This document shows positions 34,040-43,644 of a DNA stretch of 64,000 bases, one piece after another. The notes below the pieces were generated by a model that was given only the letters and a program-made list of their open reading frames with translations, did no database searches and had not been told where the DNA came from. The position numbers were made by a program, and so were the translations under genes. The stretch covers positions 1 through 64,000 of the forward strand of contig JADLZK010006407.1 of assembly GCA_015847255.1 (NCBI GenBank). The letters run 5' to 3'. Each line of letters begins with the position of its first letter. Position 1 is the stretch's first letter. The DNA is from Hyparrhenia diplandra (taxonomy: Eukaryota; Streptophyta; Magnoliopsida; Poales; Poaceae).

Positions 34040-35336
34040 TGTTGTTGGCGGTCATTATCGAGTATATTATACCGCCAACCTTTATCCAATTCACGAGAAA
34101 GGAGCAAACTTATGTTACATATACCTTTACTTCTAACCTAGTTCCACTTGTATTCGTAGAAATTATGTTTTGCGTGTATAAGAGTGGAAACAGTACAAAG
34201 TCGCCAAATAAATTAGAAAGCGTATTGAATAAAAGACGCCAAGGAGTAGATCAATCAAGAGGACCAAACCCCGCCAAGCACAATTTGGCCCATGCACCAT
34301 CATAGGCCCAACATTTGAAGGACAAAACGCGCAACAGAGAAGGTCGGGGCCGGGAGGCCCGCCCGAGGGGGGCCGGCCGGGCGGGCGGGGGCGGGGCGCA
34401 AATTTTCGCCAAAATTTGCCGCCCTTTCTCTGGCGGTTTGGACCCGGTCTTCACGCGGCGGTTGCATGCGGTGCAAAGTTTCATTCCCGCCAAGAAGACC
34501 GGGGAAGCAAGGAGAGCCCTCCATTCACTCCTCCTCTCCACTATATAAAGAGAGGCACCCCTCACTTGTAACACACCATTCTACATTGTGAGCATCACTT
34601 CCACATTTTATATCAAGTAGTAGTGTCCCTCTAGGTGGCTCTCACCTAGTTGTATACTTAGAAAAGAGGAAGAGAGTGAGAGGAGAAGAGAAGAGGAGAA
34701 GCCGGGTTTGTCGGTTTCGCCTCAACTTTTGTACCTACGGAGCCGACTCAATTTGAGTAACGTCCAGGTTATCTTGTGGTATTTCCAAGTTTATTATTTG
34801 ACTTAATTTAGTATTGTTGTGTTTTACTTACTGGAACTCCGCTCGACCGAGTGCTCTAGTCCAGGATCCGGGCTAGTTTAGTGATCATTAGCGTGGACGT
34901 GGTGTCTAGGCTAGTGTATTACCTGAGTTTGCGCCCAAACCTACGGAATAATTGTGGTAGCCCCGGGGTGACAGCTCCAATCAGGCCTTTGTAGTCCACC
35001 ACGCACGGGTTGGTGTTTTCGTAGAGCTTTTGGCGGATCGACCCGATTATCGTTTCCCGGTCTCTTCGAGAATCGGAAAGGTTTCGCCGCTCCGAAGTAA
35101 GTAGGGTTTTAGTAAGCCCGAACCTTGGTATTTAGTAATCTTGGGAAAACCTTAGAGAACCCCTCTCTACCTACAAAAATATTTATTCTACCTCATCGCT
35201 TGGACGCATTTGATCCCTTTTAGTTCACTTCTCATTCCCCCCGTGGAAATCGATACCCCGAATACTCCGGTGAAAGCTACAACGGTACTTTCCGCGGCGC
35301 TTATGGATTTATCCGCTTATGCTAAAAATACCAACA
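34040..35336 (+). repeat. 5' LTR of a pol-less Athila-like element
   Basis: About 1.3 kb from TGTTGTTGGCGGTC to AATACCAACA. TATATAAAG at 34543-34551 is followed by a short leader. Near the end it carries CCCCGAATACTCCGGTGAAAGCTACAACGG, a block shared with the other Athila-like LTRs in the window. A primer-binding site follows. The left border is inferred from the TG sequence and is less certain than the right. Confidence 0.65.
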
Positions 35337-35343
35337 AGCTTTC

Positions 35344-35360
35344 GCGCCGTTGTCGGGAAC
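35344..35360 (+). other. primer-binding site (tRNA-Asp type)
   Basis: GCGCCGTTGTCGGGAA, 7 bp past the LTR, matches with small changes the complement of the 3' end of plant tRNA-Asp (GGCGCCGTTGCCGGGGA). Confidence 0.7.
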
Positions 35361-35455
35361 GGTAGTCTGTTCTAGGATCGAACCAAGTCGTCCGTGTATC
35401 TTTTTATTTTTACCACCATTTTTATGCACCTTACCACCACCATCACCACAACCAC

Positions 35456-35990
35456 ATGGACTCAACGCCTATCTATAAACATTCGGCTCCAAAGGGCGAT
35501 TCGTTGGAGCCTCCACCATCATCCCATCCGATTCTTACAAATGGCTTTGAAATTTGCCCCGCTTTCATAGCCATGGTTCGGGACCAACCCTTCTCCGGGC
35601 ACGATAATGAAAATCCATATAGCCACCTTCGGGAATTCGAGCACTGTGTTCTTGCCTCATTTTATCCGGCATGACACAGAGACCATTAAATGGAAACTGT
35701 TTCCATTCTCCCTTTTGGGAAGAGCGAAACAATGGTATGCTCATACCGTAGGAGGTGTTCATGGAAACTCGGGTTGAACTTCGAGACAAATTTTGTCTTG
35801 CTTTCTTCCCTAATTCTCGAGTCGCCCTTGAATAGAAATTCTCAGATTTTAACAAAAAGAGAAGGAGACTCTAGGAGCATCCTGGGCCAGGTTACTAAGT
35901 CTTATAAATACAGGCCCAGACCTTTCTTTGCCAGACCAAGTCATTCTTTGCCACTTCTATCTTGGTCTTAGCAAGGAGGATGCTCTCCAA
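35456..35990 (+). pseudogene. gag N-terminal half, Athila-like
   Basis: The ATG at 35456 opens MDSTPIYKHSAPKGD, nearly the same start as the outer element's gag at 41738 (MDSTPIFEFAAPTG). The gag core motif PFSGHDNENPYSHLREFEHC lies at about residues 43-62. Beyond 35674 the continuing homology (LFPFS, then WYAHTVGGVHG-like and FPNSRVA-like stretches) moves between frames, so at least two frameshifts separate it from the part near 35990. Confidence 0.65.
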
Positions 35991-36049
35991 CTTGACCTCT
36001 CTTCTAGAGGCTCATTTGTGCATAAATCCATTAGTGAGGGAAAGCCATT

Positions 36050-37017
36050 CTAGAGAAGATCTTAGAAAACACCCCATACACTGGTATATATGACGAGTTT
36101 CCGGAAGATCCAATAGAGTCAAGCCCCGACCAACAAAAGGAGGCACTTTTACAACCGAATTTGAAGTTCCTTCAAATTCTTCTCATAATTCGGTTGTCAA
36201 GGAACCTCGGATTAAGGAACATGCAATCACACTTCTTGGGATGATGAATCCCATTCTTATGCATGTCCCTTTGAATTCGAGGGATGACCATTTCCTTGAT
36301 GATGATTTTTGGAATGCTTTAGAAATTCCCAGATTAGAATCATCATATACCTTGAATTCCTATATGAGACATCAAGAACACTCACAACACATAGAGGGTG
36401 AACCAATTCATATAGAAGACATTTTTACACCTTCTCCCCTATGCCCACACACGATGTCTCATCGAATTCATTCTCGATCATCACCGGGGTGAGCATGAGA
36501 TAGTCTCCGCAATAATAATTTCGATCCATATTTTTGCGGATAACTTGATCTGTCATGAAAAGAAAGTGCTCCCCACAAATAGGAGATTTCATCAACGAAC
36601 ATGGAAGTTACATTCTAAATGTCCCATCCATTCCATGCTCATATGAAAAATCTCTTGAGTCGATCCATAACTTAGCCATCTTCACCATGATCTACAACCC
36701 TTCTCGCTCTCTCTCATCAAAAAATTTTGAAAGGGTTATTGTAGATGCTTTTGTCTACCATAAATTTTACAAATTTCGTGGTATCTCGGCATGAGTTTAC
36801 AGGATGATACTCAAAGGTTGGTGTTGGAGGGGAAACCACTTCACCAACATTAGTTTCAAATTTAAAAGGTTTCCCAAGGACGAGCTTTCGTCTTTAAACA
36901 AAGCACTTACGGGAGATAACCCGTCCTTATGTGATTTACCTTCAATAAAATTGTTCTTTTCAAAAAAAACTCATTTCTTTTTTACCGCTTTTAATCTCTA
37001 TTTTTTTTGGTTATAAA
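36050..37017 (+). pseudogene. gag C-terminal and linker remnant
   Basis: It begins with LENTPYT, the same block as ILENTPYTNAYDEA in the outer element near 42350. It continues through frames such as HFLDDDFWNALEIPRLESSY (36290) and FERVIVDAFVYHKF (36730). The latter is also in the element at 2232-3164, so the two are close relatives. No protease, reverse transcriptase or integrase motif follows before the 3' noncoding region. Confidence 0.5.
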
Positions 37018-37091
37018 AAAAAGCACTTTTCCTATTAATAAAAAGCAAGAACATGTTATCAAGCTAGTATACACCTTCGGGTATTCTTGTT

Positions 37092-37107
37092 GCTAACCAT
37101 TTCAGGT
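37092..37107 (+). promoter_or_regulatory. conserved 3' splice-site-like motif, second copy
   Basis: GCTAACCATTTCAGGT, identical to 3165-3180. Downstream, an open stretch encodes QEAERRRHEHEARLAFLWRH near 37200-37260, which could be an exon joined by splicing. Confidence 0.4.
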
Positions 37108-37294
37108 GGAGACAAAGAAGAACGAAGAAGCATACAATGCTTGAGGACATGAGGCTACATCAACAACAAACTTTGATGCTCATGGGTGATGGAACATACT
37201 CAAGCAGGAGGCGGAACGGAGACGGCATGAGCACGAGGCACGCTTGGCTTTTCTCTGGCGCCACATGGGGTACTACCCCCTAACCCATAGGCCA

Positions 37295-37320
37295 TCGGCT
37301 AGCTTGGGGAGGACCCCACG
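37295..37320 (+). other. internal polypurine-like tract
   Basis: AGCTTGGGGAGGACCCCAC marks the change from coding remnant to 3' noncoding DNA. The inner element has the same motif on the - strand at 46285-46305. Confidence 0.5.
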
Positions 37321-38040
37321 GAGGTAAGTACCTACCTCCCCCTATCATTTTATTTTATCTCTTAGTTTTTCAATTTCATTTCCTTTAAAAAAAAATGAAA
37401 AGAACAAAAATATGATTCCATTCCAATATGTAGTATAAGGATGCTTAATTTCTCTGAAGTTGAAATGATGAATAGTTGCTCTGTCTATAGTTCAATTTGC
37501 ACCTAGTTCATAACATTGTATTCCCCAATATTTAAGTTTATTGGCTTAACTTGTCTTGTCCTAAAACTTAATGATTTGTGGGTATGCAAACACATGATTC
37601 TTCTCTAAGCTATTGCCGGATATGATATGGTAAAAATAGAATCTACTATGATTTTGTTCTAAGAGAGATTCATCATTCGGAGAATAATTTCCAAAAATTC
37701 CTTAATGATCAAAATTCTCATGATAGCCTATGTGAGACACCCTGTCATACGCTTTTTGATCAAGATTCACATTCACATTGCTAAAAATAGGTTATGGGCT
37801 AAGCTAGAAAAAATGGACGTGTGTCAGGAAAAATAAAACAATGGGTACTTCGATACCCGCCTAAAAAAAAAAAGAAAAAAAAAGAGAGAGAAGAATAATG
37901 GACAAGTGTCCGAGGGCGAGTAGAGCCCACTTCTCTAAAAAAGAAATAAGAGCTAGCCCATACCTTATCAAAAAGAAATAAAATTTCACTTGCACATCTT
38001 GATCAAAGCTTATGACTTGTTTCTCCTTATGGTTTGCACA
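37321..38040 (+). repeat. 3' noncoding region of the Athila-like element
   Basis: No frame of note. It contains box A (AATGATGAATAGTTGCTC, 37464-37481) and box B (37900-37930, starting GGACAAGTGTCCGAGG), both shared with other elements here, plus A-rich runs (37862-37890). It is cut off by a Sirevirus-like LTR before its own 3' LTR. Confidence 0.55.
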
Positions 38041-39401
38041 CCGAGATGATTTAAGGAACCTACTAGCCCATATTCACCCTCTTGTGCCTAAGTGTGTTTC
38101 TAGCAACTATCGCACAAAGTTTTGCACCCTAGGTTCCAATCCTACTCTAGCATGGCAATTCTAAGAATGTAAAGACATGAATTAGAATTGCGGAATGTAA
38201 ATGCGAAAAGTAAAGAGAGGAAGGAACACGGCGATGTTTTCCGAGGTATCGAGGTGTCGCCACACCCCCTAGTCCTCGTTGGAGCACTCTCTCAAGAGTA
38301 TTGCTCCCCCTTAGTCCTCGCGAAGGACCAAGTGCTCTCTACGGGCTGATTCTTTGACACTCCGTCGCGGTGAATCGCCCACAACCGCCACAAGCTTGCT
38401 TGAGCCACCCACGCAGCACCACCGGTGATCTTCAAGCCATGATCCGCCACAAGCCGTCTAGGTGATGGCGATCACCAAGAGAAACAAGCACGAACTCTCA
38501 CTTGACCTCAACAAGCCTAGGAGAAGAGTGGATGCACACTTGAATCTCTCAAACACTCTAAGGATGATCCTTAATCTTGCATGGATGACCACCTTAGGGC
38601 TCTTGCTCTTCCTTGCACTCTCAAGGGTGTTTCTCATTTGAACAAATGGGCAAGAGAGAGGGCAAGGTCGAGGGGTCAAAGTATATATAGCCCCCATCAA
38701 GCAACTCCACGAAATTAGCACTTTACGCACAATTTCCGGCTCGACCGGACGCACCGGGTGAGTCCGGTCAAGGTTCCGGCCGAAGGCGTCCGGCCGAAAC
38801 GACACGGCTTCGACACGCCCGACCGCGGCGTCCGATCAATTGCTTCCGGTCCACACCGGAAGGGCCCCGGCCATCGCGTCCGGTTGGACCTCGCCGAACA
38901 TGCTCGCCAGACGCACCCACAGGAGCGTCCGGTCAGATGACGAAGCGCCCGGGTCGTGCGTCGGCGGCCTTGAGGCCCTTCTCAGCTCCGTCTCGTGACT
39001 CCGTGAATTGCTTCAACTCCAACATGTCTCGGGCATAAATTGAGCTACCTAGTGCTAAAGAAACTCAAGTGTGCACCACAACTCATCTCTAGACTCGCCT
39101 AGGTCAAGCTACTCATTCATACCCCCCTTAATAGTACGGCCGAAAATAAAAACAAAGTCCTAACAACTAATCCGATGTCACCCAACTCCGTCGACAATAG
39201 GAACTAGCCGTCCTTAACCTTGTCGTCCATCCTCGGAAAACCGAACGAATTCCATCGTCGGGCGTAACAAACTCATCGCCTCGAGATCACCATTACCATG
39301 ACCTAACTCTAACCTTTGTTTTTCGCAAAAACACTCGTTAGTCAGGGTAATTATATTGTCATCAATCATCGAAACCCAATTCTAGGGGCCTAGATGCTTC
39401 A
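38041..39401 (-). repeat. 3' LTR of a Sirevirus-like element, end truncated
   Basis: On the - strand it starts TGAAGCATCTAGGCCCC (39401) and follows the LTR at 23062-24505 nearly throughout. Roughly the last 50 bp (the CACCCCCTCTTGGGC end) are missing at 38041. TATA run TATATATA on the - strand near 38682-38689. A GC-rich block with GCGTCCGG units lies at 38740-38950. Confidence 0.75.
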
Positions 39402-39416
39402 ATCTCCCCCTTTTTG
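39402..39416 (-). other. polypurine tract
   Basis: The - strand reads AAAAAGGGGGAGAT directly before the LTR, as at 23052-23061. Confidence 0.8.
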
Positions 39417-39790
39417 GTGATTGATGACAACCTCTAGAGTATGGAGATTAAGAGTGAGGTTTTAAGCGCACTTGTTCACATGAGCCTCTGTCAATAAGAT
39501 CAAAGGGGTTAGGGTGGCTCATGCAATACAAGATCATATATGTACTCATAGAATCTGCATAAAGAGTGAGTACGACAAGGATAGCTCATATGGTTCAAAA
39601 TATCACAAGTAATAATCAGAGTAAGCCATAGGTGCGGAAGCAAGACCATATAAGCAAAAGCATGACATGATATATAATGATACCGAAGTAGAGAGCACAC
39701 ATGTCATAAAGTGTATCACAATGCATCACAAGCATATACAATGCGAGGCATGAAAGTAAACATGATGCATGCAAGTGTATCACACCAAAA
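39417..39790 (-). repeat. internal 3' end of the Sirevirus-like element
   Basis: Matches 22930-23050 in inverted orientation near the polypurine tract (GGTTGTCATCAATCACC, AAAACCTC). No coding motif. The right border against Tat-like sequence is approximate. Confidence 0.45.
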
Positions 39791-40014
39791 GAACCAACTC
39801 CCTCTCACGACGAGGAGACTACTACAGATCTAAACGATGAGGAGAGAGGCTCATCAAGGAAGCCTTGCAAAAGGCTACCCGTGAAAGACATCCTAGAATG
39901 TCACAGTCAAGGGCAAACAGCTCTCACGCACCCAGAAGTCGGACCAACGTCTTCGAGAGGCTGAGCAGGCCAGAGGATTCCAAGAATTCCAGGCCACCCC
40001 GGAGGGATGGTGGA
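39791..40014 (+). pseudogene. Tat-like gag leader, left piece
   Basis: The + strand reads through AGGCCACCCCGGAGGGATGG and, once the Athila-like insert and one GTGGA are removed, continues into 59663 without a break. The joined frame is helical and acidic, then enters the gag core at about 59850. The 5' LTR of this Tat-like element is not visible, so it is truncated at the left. Confidence 0.5.
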
Positions 40015-41632
40015 TGTTGACGGTAGAAACACCATGTTTTTACATAGTCAAAACCGTCAACAACGTACCCTTTTTGGAAGCCAACATACATATAAATAAT
40101 GATTTCTTGTATAAATAACCTAGTTCCACATGTAGATGTCATTATTTGTATGCGGATGTGAAACTGGAGGAAATCGGGTTGAAATAACACATTTGGTCAT
40201 CATCCGTCGACACTCCAAGTATGACTAATGGACAAATTGACATGACCATCATGATCTCCATGTTCTAGGATGCTTCCACACAAAATTTGAAGTCATTTGG
40301 CCACAAGACCTACATCGGCCGATGCATGACCATTTCATCCCGAGACATCGACATGTGGGGACACCTTCTAGAAGAGTTGGAGAAGGCCAGGGCCCAATGG
40401 ACCTGCATCGGCCGACCATAGACCTTAGGCCCAAACTCTTCCAACGCGACCTTCCACGTCACTAATCCGTGGGAGAACAAAAGAAGGCACCTGATTGGTC
40501 CGTCAAGACGTCACATGGATCATAGTGGTACAAAAACAGATGTCACGGCAAGTTCGGACTCAAGACACGTAAACCGATTGGGGCCAACATTCCCAAAGAC
40601 AGGGGGTGGCCCACAGTCATGGACCATGGTCGGCCGACCATGGCCCATTTGGCCACCGACGTCCCCCCCACGCCTACCACATTGTCCACATGATTATTTC
40701 ATCCAAACCGTTGATTCTAAGGCGGTTTATCCAAGGGCTATGAGGTGGGATCACGCTGATCGATGACATGGCTACCGAGTAGCCCCTACTCCACCCCACT
40801 GGGGCTATAAATACCCCCTACCCCTTCACTTCCGTGGGAGGACCACAAGGAAGATCTCCACTCCTATGTAGTAGGCGAAGCCCTACTCCTTTAGTGTATC
40901 AGTAGAGAGTGAGAGAGAGAGAAGTCTTCGGGAGGAAGCCCCGGATCTGTCGGGAATCTCCTCCAAGGTGTATCTCTGAGGGTGTACTTCTTCTAGTAAG
41001 TAATATATCCTAAGTTCTTCTATAGTTCACATATCTGGTTTAGTATAATAGCTATTCACTCGTCTTCATTGGTATATTGTTTTACTTTAAGTAATTTTCT
41101 TACTTCTAGTAGAGTGCACTAGCTTTTTGATCGCAGATTAGAGTAATAAGCATAGCGTAGACGTGGTGTCTAGGTTATTCTTATCGATTTGCCGCTTTGT
41201 CGCCGGATGGATTGTGATAGCCCGTAAGGTAGTGACAGCCCTTCCGGTCTCTCGTATAAATCACCACGAGTCTAAGCAAGTTCTAAAAAGGTAAGGCTCC
41301 AAAGAAAAGAGTAGTTTGGTAGTGGTGATTGTTATCACCCGTTATCACCCACGCCTCCATGATCGAGGGTCGACAAAGCCACATTTAGCTATCTAGCCTA
41401 TCCGGATATCATAGCTATAGAAAACCTCTCAACTCAACTACCAAATACACACCTTGTGTCATCATAGGACGAGTCTTGATTCTTTGTTAGTTCACTTCAC
41501 GTTCCTCGTGGAAATCGATACCGGAATACTCCCGTGAAAAGCTACACCGATACCGCGGCGCTTGCGTTTTTACCGTTTGCCATACTTAGGTGTATCGGTC
41601 CCTTTAGTGGTAACACTAAAGAACTGTCAACA
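40015..41632 (+). repeat. 5' LTR of the outer Athila-like element
   Basis: TGTTGACGGTAG to CTGTCAACA. The first 47 bp can fold: TGTTGACGGT (40015-40024) pairs with ACCGTCAACA (40052-40061). U3 has TCGGCCGA motifs and the 20-bp palindrome at 40624-40643. TATAAATA lies at about 40806-40813, followed by a GA-rich leader (40905-40925). Confidence 0.95.
40624..40643. promoter_or_regulatory. 20-bp perfect palindrome in U3
   Basis: CCATGGTCGGCCGACCATGG, about 160 bp upstream of the TATA box. Identical copies are at 9496-9515 and 58657-58676. Confidence 0.65.
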
Positions 41633-41644
41633 AGCTTTTTTCTC

Positions 41645-41661
41645 GGCGCCGTTGTCGGGGA
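41645..41661 (+). other. primer-binding site (tRNA-Asp type)
   Basis: GGCGCCGTTGTCGGGGA, 12 bp past the LTR, is one mismatch from the complement of the 3' end of plant tRNA-Asp. Athila elements are known to use this primer. Confidence 0.8.
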
Positions 41662-41737
41662 ACGGTAGCCGCCTTAACTAGAATCGGGTCGCCCAAATTA
41701 TCTTTTCTTTTTCTTTCTTTTATTTAATTTTTAAACC

Positions 41738-42499
41738 ATGGATTCAACACCTATCTTTGAATTCGCGGCTCCAACGGGCGAAGATTGGAGCCGCCACAAT
41801 CATCTAAAGCCATTTTGGCAGTTCGATTTATGAGCTTCACCCAAGTCTCATAGCAATGGTTCGGGGAGAAATCCTTTTTAAGGGGATGAAGATGAAAGCC
41901 CCTACATGCACTTTGCGTGAATTCGAGCAATTGTGTTCCCGTGTCCACATCCGGGGCATGACACGAGATACCCTTCGATGGAAACTCTTTCCGTTCTCAT
42001 TAACGGAAGAGCCAAGTGATGGTATGCTCGACCAGAAAGTGTAGGAGGGGAATGGGAAAAGCTTCAAAGCAAGTTTTGTCTTGCCTTTTTCCCAATTACC
42101 CGTATCGTCAATCTTCGAATGGAGGTCCTAGCATTCAAACAAATGAAGAAGGAACCTCCGGGCATAGCCTGGACTCGTATCATCGATTTAGTATCATCTG
42201 GCCCTCGACCTTGGTATTTCCGACCCAAAGATTATTGCAACAATTCTATTGCGGTCTTAACAAGGAGTCCCCAACTCCTTGATAATGCTTCAGGGGGTGC
42301 ATTTTTATACCTCCCCCTTAGTGAGGGAAAGCGGATGCTCGCCAAAATTTTGGAGAACACCCCCTACACTAACGCCTATGATGAAGCTCTAGAGGAGGAA
42401 CCTATCCCCAAATTAGAAATAGACCCCTCGATAGCTGAACCTACAGCCTCATCATCTCAAGAACCAGACCATCGAGCCACGAACCTAAACTACCAATAG
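41738..42499 (+). pseudogene. gag of the outer Athila-like element
   Basis: Starts at the ATG at 41738 (MDSTPIFEFAAPTG). The core gag region follows: SPYMHLREFEQLC near 41900, GMTRDTLRWKLFPFSL near 41960, then FPITRIVNLRMEVLAFKQ-like coding around 42090-42140 and ILENTPYTNAYDEALEEEP near 42345. Stops near 41830 and 42045 and frame changes break it into at least four pieces, although the homology runs through. Gag would form the particle that encloses the RNA. Because the LTR pair shows so few substitutions, some of the frame breaks may be sequence errors. Confidence 0.75.
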
Positions 42500-43644
42500 G
42501 GGAAGAGGAAACTCAACCCCCAAACTTTCTCTATGATATCGAGGATGACTTGTTTTCTCGATTTTAGAAACACCTCGAATCAACCTCGTGCGTAAGAAGT
42601 CTTCGCTAGAAAAGCTTCGAACCTACACATAGCAGCTCAACTTGAGGAATGCTACCTCAAGGAGACGGTTCAAGAGCTTTCATCTATTATGAGCTCGAAA
42701 GTGGTTTGAGAAAGCAGTAGCACGCCCTCAAGTAATTCAACTTCTTTCATTTGCCACAACCATGCAATGCTCTATCAATAGAACAGCCTTAGACTCCCTC
42801 TATGATCCCGCTAGCTTGGAGTGTGCATCATGTCAAAATCTTTGGCCGATGTCCTCCTAGGTAACGAACCCCTATGCTCAACCAATAAATTTTTAAAACT
42901 ACCATCCGGACAATTGGTTGCTAGTCGCGGGATCGCACAAAATATTGCAACCTTAATCAACAAAATTTCGATCCTCTTTAACTTCTACATCTTTGATATA
43001 GAGGAATTCGACCTCGTTGATTGGGCACCCGCCATGAAATTCCTTGCCAAATATCATGAAGGGAGCCTAGATATCGACCTCGGAAAAAGCATTAAGCTCT
43101 CGGTCCCATTTCTTAATTCTACAAACACCAAACTAGAGCCATATCCCGAGCCCGATCCAATGGAGGAAGTGATGGCTACAACTCTCCTAGAAGCGCCTCG
43201 GCCCAATCTGGAAGAGCTCATTTGAAGACTTCATTCAGAAGAAGTCGACCCTTAAGAACCAATAAGCCTAGAAGAGTCCGAGCCACCACCAAAACCTCCA
43301 ATCGAACTCAAACCCCTCCCCTCTGGACTCAAATACGCTTTTTTCTCAATGGTGACCGAGAGGCCCCTCGTAATCATTAGTGATACACTTTCTGCGGAGG
43401 AAACCTTTAAACTCCTCACCATTTTAGAAAAACATCAACTGCCTTAGGCTACTCTCTCCGGGATCTCAAGGGAATTAGTCCGCTCTCTGCACCCATCGCA
43501 TTCCAATAGACCCCGAATTTGCACCCTCTAGGGAGCCTCAAAGAAGGCTAAATAATGCAATGAGAGAGGTAGTTAAGAAAGAGGTCTTGAAATTACTACA
43601 TGCGGGCATAATCTATCCAAAGCACCTAATAGCGAATGGGTAAG
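42500..43644 (+). pseudogene. protease and pre-reverse-transcriptase region of pol
   Basis: The best frame (42821-43225) encodes MSKSLADVLLGNEPL, then LPSGQLVASRGIAQNIA and FDIEEFDLVDWAPAMKFL, the protease-domain surroundings typical of this lineage. The D-x-G active site just upstream is not intact in the present frame (around 42800). Downstream, LKPLPSGLKYAFF (43310) and a GIIYPK-like stretch (43600) are the usual lead-in to the reverse transcriptase. The inner element is inserted right there, after the codons for NGWV. Confidence 0.65.
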
